A DNA stretch of 13,446 nt from an uncultured Eggerthellaceae bacterium. GTDB taxonomy: Bacteria; Actinomycetota; Coriobacteriia; Coriobacteriales; Eggerthellaceae. The notes under the pieces were generated by a model. It was not told the origin of the DNA and ran no database searches. It was given only the letters and a program-made list of their open reading frames with translations. The stretch is from contig CAMOUE010000039.1 in NCBI GenBank assembly GCA_946626265.1, positions 1-13,446 on the forward strand, read 5' to 3'. The position numbers were made by a program, and so were the translations under genes. Of the stretch, positions 7,230 through 13,446 are shown piece by piece. Each line of letters begins with the position of its first letter. Position 1 is the first letter of the stretch.

Positions 7230-8222
7230 TTAAAACGGCAGCGGAATGCATCCGCCCGTGAACAGAAGGAACGCCGCGGCGACGGCCGTCGGCATGAGCG
7301 AGTCGCAGCGGTCGAACAAGCCGCCGTGGCCCGGCATGATGGTCCCGGAATCCTTGAATCCGACCGAGCGCTTCACGCGACTCTCGCACAAATCGCCCAG
7401 GACGCTCGTGAGGCCGCATACGAGCCCGAACAGCAACGCCTGCCAAACCGTTATCTCGACGCCGGGCACTGCGAGCAGTATGCACCAGAACGCCATCGAC
7501 ACGACGAGGCCGGCGATGAAGCCCTCCCAGCTCTTCTTCGGGGAGACCCGGGGTGCGAGCTTGTGCTTTCCGAACTTCGAGCCGAACACGTAGGCGCCGG
7601 CATCGTTGAACCAGATGCTCGCGAATATGACGAGCAGCACGACGCCTCCCCACACGCCGCCGACGGACATGCGAATGAGGAGCAGGCCCGAAAGCTGCAT
7701 GCCCGTGTACATGGCGCCGAACACGCAGACGCCCACGTCGGCTATGCGCGCACGCAGCCAGTAAACGTACCATACGGTCACCGCGAGCGTGAGGAGCGCC
7801 GTCACATAGACCGCCCCCATGAGCCCGAAGAAGAAGACGGACACCGGATACGCCGCAGCGGCGACGATGCCGATGAACTCGTTGGGCATCTTCGCGTCGG
7901 CGCGAAGCATGTAGTAGAACTCGCCCGCGCAAACCGCGGCCGTCGCGGCGAGTATGACCATGGTCGTGATGTCGCTGACCATGATACACAGTATGTTCAA
8001 CGAGATGTAGACGACGCCGGTGCGCAACCTCACTTGGAAGTCGCTCGCGTTCTTGAAGCGGTCGGGCGTCTTCTCGTAGGCCACTTCCTTCACGCGCTGC
8101 GTCTTCTGCCCCTTCTCGGGCTTCGGCCTGCCGGTGCGCGTCGTGCGAAGCGGGGCCGGCGACAACTTGGGCTCGTGCGCCTCGGTCACCTGCCCGGTCT
8201 CGGCACCGTCTTTACGGGACAT
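7230..8222 (-). CDS. cdsA: Phosphatidate cytidylyltransferase (CDP-diacylglycerol synthase)
   Basis: CdsA is a multi-spanning membrane enzyme that joins CTP and phosphatidic acid into CDP-diacylglycerol, the precursor of phosphatidylglycerol, cardiolipin and related lipids. The 330-residue product has an unusually long charged, proline- and lysine-rich cytoplasmic N-terminus (about 1-65), then about seven to eight hydrophobic segments. The catalytic half holds WFNDAGAYVFGSKFGKHK (204-221), SPKKSWEG (227-234), and the family signature SRVKRSVGFKDSG followed by MPGHGGLFDRCDS (281-308). In the signature, Cys306 takes a position normally held by an aliphatic residue or threonine. The ATG at 8222 lies two bases after the uppS stop, indicating tight coupling. 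An open frame continues upstream through uppS but is out of frame with it and not CdsA-like. Confidence 0.95.
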   Translation of the reverse strand: MSRKDGAETGQVTEAHEPKLSPAPLRTTRTGRPKPEKGQKTQRVKEVAYEKTPDRFKNASDFQVRLRTGVVYISLNILCIMVSDITTMVILAATAAVCAGEFYYMLRADAKMPNEFIGIVAAAAYPVSVFFFGLMGAVYVTALLTLAVTVWYVYWLRARIADVGVCVFGAMYTGMQLSGLLLIRMSVGGVWGGVVLLVIFASIWFNDAGAYVFGSKFGKHKLAPRVSPKKSWEGFIAGLVVSMAFWCILLAVPGVEITVWQALLFGLVCGLTSVLGDLCESRVKRSVGFKDSGTIMPGHGGLFDRCDSLMPTAVAAAFLLFTGGCIPLPF

Positions 8223-8224
8223 GG

Positions 8225-8992
8225 CTACACCGCCCCGAAGCGGCGGTCGCGCGACTGGTACGAGAGCAGCGCCCGCAGGAACTCGTAGCGGTCGAAATCG
8301 GGCCAGAGCACGTCGGTGCAGTAGAACTCGGTGTACGCGAGCTGCCAGAGCAGGAAGTTCGAGACGCGCATCTCGCCGGACGTGCGTATGAGCAGCTCCG
8401 GGTCGGGAATGCCGGCCGTATAGAGCCCGGCCTCGAACGCGGCGTCGTCGATTACGGGCACCTCGCCCGTCTCGGCCGCCTGCCGGGCCAAGCGCTCGGC
8501 GGCACGGAGCATCTCCTGGCGCGAGCCGTAGTTCACCGCGACGACGAGCGTCATGCCGTCGTTGCCTTTCGTCTTCTCCCACGCTTCCTCGAACGACGCG
8601 CGGGTCTCCGCCGGCAAGCGCGACAGGTCGCCGATTGTCATGACGCGAACATGCTCTTCGTGCAAGCCGTCGACCTCGGCGAGCATGGTCTTCGCGAACA
8701 GGTTCATGAGGCCCTCGACCTCTTCGTCGGGGCGCTTCCAGTTCTCGGTCGAGAACGAGTAGATCGTGAGGTAACGCACGCCGGAATCGCTCGCGGCTCG
8801 GATGGTCTCGCGCACGGCCTCTATGCCGGCCTTATGGCCCTTCAGCCTGTTGAGCGCCCGCTTTTTCGCCCATCGCCCGTTGCCGTCCATGATGACGGCA
8901 ACGTGCGCGGGCACCCGCGCCTCGTCGAGCTGGCGCGGGTCGAGCCCTGCAGGAGAATTCGGGTATATGTCCTCAACCTTCTTCGCGAACAT
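8225..8992 (-). CDS. uppS: Isoprenyl transferase (undecaprenyl diphosphate synthase)
   Basis: This cis-prenyltransferase extends farnesyl diphosphate with isopentenyl diphosphate to the C55 carrier used in peptidoglycan and wall polymer synthesis. The 255-residue product shows all family motifs: VAVIMDGNGRWAKKR (31-45) with catalytic Asp36, YLTIYSFSTENWKRP (74-88), VVAVNYGSRQE (150-160), and the pyrophosphate-binding RTSGEMRVSNFLLWQ (203-217), followed by TDVLWPDFDRYEF. Length is normal for the C55-producing class, though actinobacteria also have shorter-chain homologues, so the chain length is inferred. The ATG at 8992 has AAGGA five bases upstream in the 14-base gap after frr. It consumes isoprenoid units made by dxr and ispG of the same gene run. 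Confidence 0.95.
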   Translation of the reverse strand: MFAKKVEDIYPNSPAGLDPRQLDEARVPAHVAVIMDGNGRWAKKRALNRLKGHKAGIEAVRETIRAASDSGVRYLTIYSFSTENWKRPDEEVEGLMNLFAKTMLAEVDGLHEEHVRVMTIGDLSRLPAETRASFEEAWEKTKGNDGMTLVVAVNYGSRQEMLRAAERLARQAAETGEVPVIDDAAFEAGLYTAGIPDPELLIRTSGEMRVSNFLLWQLAYTEFYCTDVLWPDFDRYEFLRALLSYQSRDRRFGAV

Positions 8993-9006
8993 GTACGTCC
9001 TTGGTG

Positions 9007-9567
9007 CTAGATCTCCATTACCTCGGCTTCCTTGGCCTTGAACGCGTCGTCGACCTTGGCGATGAACTTGTCGGTGAGCTTCTGGACGTCGCCCTCGGCG
9101 CGGCGCAGGTCGTCCTCGGTGATGTCGCCTTCCTTCTCGGCCTTCGCGAGAGCGGAATTAGCGTCGCGGCGCGCGTTGCGGATGGAGACGCGCGCTTCCT
9201 CGGAGTATCCCTTGCACTGCTTCACGAGCTCGCGGCGGCGCTCCTCGGTGAGCGCGGGGAACGGAAGCCTGATGACCGTGCCGTCGTTCGACGGCGTGAC
9301 GCCGAGGTCGCTTTCCATGATGGCCTTCTCGATGGATTTCAGCGAGCTCTTGTCCCAGGGTTCGATGACGAGGAGGTGCGCATCGGGGGTCTTGATGCCG
9401 GCCAGCTGGTTGATGGGCGTCATCGCGCCGTAGTAGTCAACCTTGATGCGGTCGAGCACGCGGCCGCTCGCACGGCCCGTTCGCACGCTCGCGAACGCGT
9501 TGCCAAGTGCCGAAAGCGCGTTTTCCATATGCTCTTCGGCGTTGAGCAGAATCTCTTCGACTTCCAT
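9007..9567 (-). CDS. frr: Ribosome recycling factor
   Basis: RRF, with EF-G, splits the post-termination ribosome so it can be reused. The product is 186 residues, the standard length. Visible features are the first long helix MENALSALGNAFASVRTGRAS (14-34, with the conserved VRTGRAS), the domain II segment with YYGAMTPINQLAGI, and LLVIEPWDKSSLKSIEKAI. The C-terminal helices begin with DGTVIRLPFPALTEERR and continue KQCKGYSEEARVSIRNARRD. The ATG at 9567 is preceded by GGAAGGA with five bases of spacing. It follows pyrH by 42 bases and precedes uppS by 14, the usual order in many bacteria. Confidence 0.97.
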   Translation of the reverse strand: MEVEEILLNAEEHMENALSALGNAFASVRTGRASGRVLDRIKVDYYGAMTPINQLAGIKTPDAHLLVIEPWDKSSLKSIEKAIMESDLGVTPSNDGTVIRLPFPALTEERRRELVKQCKGYSEEARVSIRNARRDANSALAKAEKEGDITEDDLRRAEGDVQKLTDKFIAKVDDAFKAKEAEVMEI

Positions 9568-9609
9568 TGCTTTCCTTCCCTGCCGATACTACCCGTTGTT
9601 ACCGTATGC

Positions 9610-10326
9610 CTATTCTACCGTCGTGCCGACGTTTTCGCCCTTGAGAGCGCGGGAAATGTTGCCCGGCTCGGTCAGGTCGAACACGATCATCGGCATGTCG
9701 TTGTCCATGCACAGGGAGGTCGCTGTGGCGTCCATGACGTGCAGGCCGCGGCTGAGGACCTCCATGTAGGTGATGCGCTCGAATTTCTTGGCGTCGGGAT
9801 TCGTGACCGGATCGCTGTCGTAGACGCCGTCGACCTTCGTCGCCTTCATCAGGCAATCGACGTCGAGCTCGCAGGCGCGCAGCGCGGCGGTCGTGTCCGT
9901 CGTGAAGTACGGGTTGCCCGTGCCGGCCGCGAGGATGACGACCCTGCCCTTGTCGAGGTGGCGCATCGCGCGACGACGGATGTAGGGCTCCGAGACCTCC
10001 TGCATGTTGATGGCCGATTGCACGCGGCTGAAGATCCCGTGGCGCTCGAACGCGTCCTGCAAGGCGAGGGCGTTCATGACGGTCGCGAGCATGCCGATGT
10101 AGTCGGCCTGCGCGCGGTCCATGCCCTCGGCGGAGCCCGCAAGCCCGCGGAAGATGTTGCCGCCGCCCACGACGATCGCTAGCTGGACGCCGTCTCTCAC
10201 GATTGGGAGAATCTGCTCGGCCAGGTCGTCGACCACCTTCGGGTCGATGCCGTATCCCTGGTCGCCCGCGAGGGCCTCACCGGAAAGCTTGAGCAATACG
10301 CGCTTGTATTTGTAATCCTGGAGCAT
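9610..10326 (-). CDS. pyrH: UMP kinase
   Basis: PyrH is a hexameric amino-acid-kinase-fold enzyme that phosphorylates UMP to UDP, an essential step in pyrimidine nucleotide supply. The 238-residue product contains RVLLKLSGEALAG near the N-terminus, the nucleotide loop IVVGGGNIFRG, DYIGMLATVMNALALQ, AAGTGNPYFTTDTTAALRA and KATKVDGVYDSDP, all family signatures. The ATG at 10326 was chosen because a GAGGAGG Shine-Dalgarno (10341-10335) lies exactly eight bases upstream. An earlier ATG at 10350 would add eight acidic residues and has only a weak AGGA. It is the first gene of the long run; the rpsB-tsf pair that often precedes pyrH is not here, and an htrA gene with its terminator lies upstream instead. 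Confidence 0.96.
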   Translation of the reverse strand: MLQDYKYKRVLLKLSGEALAGDQGYGIDPKVVDDLAEQILPIVRDGVQLAIVVGGGNIFRGLAGSAEGMDRAQADYIGMLATVMNALALQDAFERHGIFSRVQSAINMQEVSEPYIRRRAMRHLDKGRVVILAAGTGNPYFTTDTTAALRACELDVDCLMKATKVDGVYDSDPVTNPDAKKFERITYMEVLSRGLHVMDATATSLCMDNDMPMIVFDLTEPGNISRALKGENVGTTVE

Positions 10327-10334
10327 TTGCATAT

Positions 10335-10341
10335 CCTCCTC
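10335..10341 (-). promoter_or_regulatory. Ribosome binding site that decides the pyrH start
   Basis: The minus strand reads GAGGAGG here, a near-perfect anti-16S match, eight bases before the ATG at 10326-10324. It lies inside the coding sequence of the alternative start at 10350, so use of that earlier start would make this site coincidental Asp-Glu-Glu-Asp codons. A third ATG at 10332 is only two bases from the site and so unlikely. Confidence 0.6.
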
Positions 10342-10411
10342 GTCGCTCATTTACAAACCGTTCCTATCTTACCCGAATTTCGCCTTCCGAGAGACGGCGG
10401 CGCGGCATGAA

Positions 10412-10443
10412 AACTCCCCGCCGCCCGAAGGCGGCGGGGAGTT
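10412..10443 (-). terminator. Intrinsic terminator of htrA
   Basis: A perfect 14-bp stem, AACTCCCCGCCGCC against GGCGGCGGGGAGTT, closes a four-base loop. On the minus strand the loop is C(UUCG)G, an extra-stable tetraloop, and the stem runs into TTTT before CATG. On the plus strand no T-run follows, so it serves the leftward htrA transcript and separates it from pyrH. The U-tract is short, so some read-through into the pyrH run is possible. Confidence 0.85.
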
Positions 10444-10504
10444 GGGGCCGAATCGTTTCCGAGCGGCGCGAAACGCTCGGTTTAGCTGAGCCCGGGAGGC
10501 TGCC

Positions 10505-12169
<1,665 letters not shown>

Positions 12170-12215
12170 CTCTGAATCGCTCCTTACATCCCGTGGTAGG
12201 TGATCCGTTGCGAAA

Positions 12216-12246
12216 ACAATACCACTGGGGCCTATCGCCTCGTTAA
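12216..12246 (-). promoter_or_regulatory. Possible htrA promoter
   Basis: On the minus strand TTAACG (12246-12241, four of six -35 bases) is followed after 19 bases by TATTGT (12221-12216, four of six -10 bases), with the htrA ATG about 47 bases beyond. The 19-base spacer is longer than ideal, which would suit a promoter that needs an activator. It lies immediately downstream of the repeated GTNAC boxes. Confidence 0.3.
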
Positions 12247-12260
12247 CACTCGACGATTCC

Positions 12261-12307
12261 GTCACCCGCACGTAACGGGAGCGACCGCTTCGTTACACGT
12301 CCGTAAC
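12261..12307. promoter_or_regulatory. Probable operator: two GTNAC-N6-GTAAC boxes upstream of htrA
   Basis: On the plus strand the sequence reads GTCAC-CCGCAC-GTAAC (12261-12276) and GTTAC-ACGTCC-GTAAC (12292-12307). Each box is a direct repeat with an 11-base period, and the two boxes start 31 bases apart, close to three helical turns. Extra copies GTTAAC (12242-12247) and GTTAC (12328-12332) flank them. Eleven-base direct repeats are typical of OmpR/PhoB-family response regulators, and GTNAC-type half sites are reported for actinobacterial members such as GlnR. The position upstream of the htrA promoter candidate suggests activation. The regulator is not in the window. Confidence 0.5.
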
Positions 12308-12328
12308 AAACGACAGATTTTCTCCGCG

Positions 12329-13099
12329 TTACTCCTCGCTGATGAGGAACGCCCGCGTGCGGTTGTGCTGCGGGTTGTCGATGACCTCGACCGCGGGGCC
12401 CTGTTCGACGATGACGCCGCCGTCCATGAAGATGACATGGTCGGCCACGTCGCGCGCGAACTTCATCTCGTGCGTCACGATGACCATCGTCATGTTCTCC
12501 TCGGCGAGGCTGCGGATGACGCGCAGCACGCCCTTCGTCAACTCGGGGTCGAGTGCGCTCGTCGGCTCGTCGAAGAAGAGCACGTCGGGGTCGAGCATGA
12601 GCGCGCGGGCGATGGCGACGCGCTGCTGCTGGCCGCCGGACAGCTCGCAGGGGACCATGTCCGCCTTGCCCTCGAGGCCCATCTTCACGAGCAGCTCCTC
12701 CGCCTTGGCGACGGCCTTGTCCTTGGGCAGCTTCTGGACGGAAACCGGTGCGTCGATGAGGTTCTTCATGACCGTATAGTGCGGGAACAAGTTGAAGTTC
12801 TGGAACACGAGCCCGAAATGCGTGCGCGCGCGGGCGAGCGTCTTCTTGTCCGAGTACACGGCCCTCCCCGACCCGTCGTCCTTCGTGACCACGACGTCGC
12901 CGAACGACAGCGAGCCGCCGTCGAGCGTCTCGAGCAGCGTGCAGCAGCGCAGAAGCGTCGACTTCCCGCCGCCCGAAGGGCCGATGATCGCGAGAACCTC
13001 GCCTCGATTCACCGTGAGCGAGATGTCCTTGAGGACTTCCGTATCGCCGAAGCTCTTGCGTGCATGATCGAGCTTGACCAGGACGTTTTCCGTTGACAT
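12329..13099 (-). CDS. Polar amino-acid ABC transporter, ATP-binding protein
   Basis: This 256-residue cytoplasmic ATPase powers an importer of the GlnQ/HisP class for glutamine, histidine, arginine or similar amino acids. It has Walker A GPSGGGKS, the Q-loop VFQNFNLFPHYTV, the ABC signature LSGGQQQRVAIARAL, Walker B VLFFDEPTSALDP, and the switch histidine in VTHEM, in the usual order. The short insertion between the first strand pair and the Q-loop fits the polar amino-acid subfamily. The ATG at 13099 has GGGAGAA eight bases upstream. Another ATG at 13114, two bases after the permease stop, would add five residues (MGENG). Its partner permease lies immediately upstream; no binding protein is visible within the window. 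Substrate is not determined. Confidence 0.93.
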   Translation of the reverse strand: MSTENVLVKLDHARKSFGDTEVLKDISLTVNRGEVLAIIGPSGGGKSTLLRCCTLLETLDGGSLSFGDVVVTKDDGSGRAVYSDKKTLARARTHFGLVFQNFNLFPHYTVMKNLIDAPVSVQKLPKDKAVAKAEELLVKMGLEGKADMVPCELSGGQQQRVAIARALMLDPDVLFFDEPTSALDPELTKGVLRVIRSLAEENMTMVIVTHEMKFARDVADHVIFMDGGVIVEQGPAVEVIDNPQHNRTRAFLISEE

Positions 13100-13115
13100 G
13101 CCGTTTTCTCCCATC

Positions 13116-13446
13116 CTAGTCGTGATAGTAGTCGAAGTGCTTCTCGATGCGGTTGAGCAAGAACTCCACCACGATCGTGAAGCCCCAGTAGATTGCCGCG
13201 GAGATGATGTAGGGCAGCATGCTGACCTGCGAGGCCGCAATCGCCTTCGCCTGCGTGAACATCTCCATGATGCCGAGCACGAACGCCAGCGACGTGTCCT
13301 TGACGAGCGTGATGACCTCGTTGCCCATCGCCGGCAGGATACGCTTGATGACCTGTGGAAGGACGATCTTCATGAACGTTTGGAACTTCGTGTAGCCAAG
13401 CACCTCGGCCGCTTCGTACTGGCCGCGCGGAATCGACTGGATGCCG
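13116..13446 (-). CDS. Polar amino-acid ABC transporter, permease (N-terminus beyond window)
   Basis: About 109 C-terminal residues of a membrane permease of the histidine/glutamine/arginine importer family are present; the reading frame is open to the last base, so the gene continues upstream. The cytoplasmic coupling loop is clear: PRGQYEAAEVLGYTKFQTF followed by IVLPQ, the EAA motif that docks on the ATPase. Two hydrophobic segments follow (around VITLVKDTSLAFVLGIMEMF and PYIISAAIYWGFTIVVEFLL), then a charged end, EKHFDYYHD. The stop lies 16 bases ahead of the ATPase start, showing one operon. A GTG at 13403 should not be taken as the start, since conserved EAA-loop sequence lies before it. 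Confidence 0.92.
   Translation of the reverse strand, partial: GIQSIPRGQYEAAEVLGYTKFQTFMKIVLPQVIKRILPAMGNEVITLVKDTSLAFVLGIMEMFTQAKAIAASQVSMLPYIISAAIYWGFTIVVEFLLNRIEKHFDYYHD

Noticed and set aside
10351..10400. Promoter for pyrH (TAAGAT near 10371)
   Set aside because: No acceptable -35 at the right spacing, so I cannot place the promoter with support, although one is expected after the htrA terminator.
10459..10480. CCGAGCG/CGCTCGG 7-bp hairpin after htrA
   Set aside because: It has no T-run in the htrA direction; the adjacent UUCG hairpin explains termination better. A plus-strand terminator would need a plus-strand gene, and none is present.

Overview
The window is a compact, GC-rich bacterial chromosome segment in which every gene I can support lies on the minus strand, so transcription runs from high to low coordinates. 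Gene content, GC-rich codon use and an actinobacterial-style membrane-anchored HtrA point to a high-GC Gram-positive. I favour Coriobacteriia (an Eggerthella/Slackia-like lineage) as a guess from general resemblance; it is not proven by the sequence. No tRNA, rRNA, CRISPR array, insertion sequence or phage gene was seen.

In transcription order: (1) 13446-12329 holds the end of a polar amino-acid ABC transporter, with a permease cut by the window edge and its ATPase. (2) 12328-12170 is an intergenic region with two boxes of the form GTNAC-N6-GTAAC, likely an operator for the next gene. (3) 12169-10505 is an HtrA/DegP-type membrane-anchored serine protease with a PDZ domain and an odd Gly-Asn/Gly-Tyr tail, followed by a strong UUCG-loop terminator. 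(4) 10326-585 is a run of ten co-directional genes with short or overlapping junctions: pyrH, frr, uppS, cdsA, dxr, rseP, ispG, proS, rlmB and a YacP/Rae1-like NYN nuclease gene. (5) 424-1 is the 5' part of rpoB, which has its own near-consensus promoter in an AT-rich gap.

The central run joins nucleotide and translation functions (UMP kinase, ribosome recycling, prolyl-tRNA charging, 23S rRNA methylation, a YacP-type nuclease) to envelope functions. Dxr and IspG supply isoprenoid precursors by the MEP pathway, UppS makes the undecaprenyl carrier, CdsA makes CDP-diacylglycerol, and RseP is an intramembrane protease. The pyrH-to-proS order is a widespread bacterial arrangement, but here rpsB-tsf is absent upstream of pyrH and the usual sigH/secE/nusG/ribosomal-protein block is absent between yacP and rpoB.

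The most unusual points are these. The RseP homologue appears to have no PDZ domain and instead carries a roughly 90-residue cytoplasmic insertion that looks like a winged helix. HtrA ends in a repeat-encoded flexible tail finishing in Phe-Gly-Phe, which resembles a ligand for a DegS-type PDZ domain. The htrA upstream region holds paired 11-bp-period direct repeats. rseP may be transcribed without a leader. No gene-free stretch exceeds about 160 bases.
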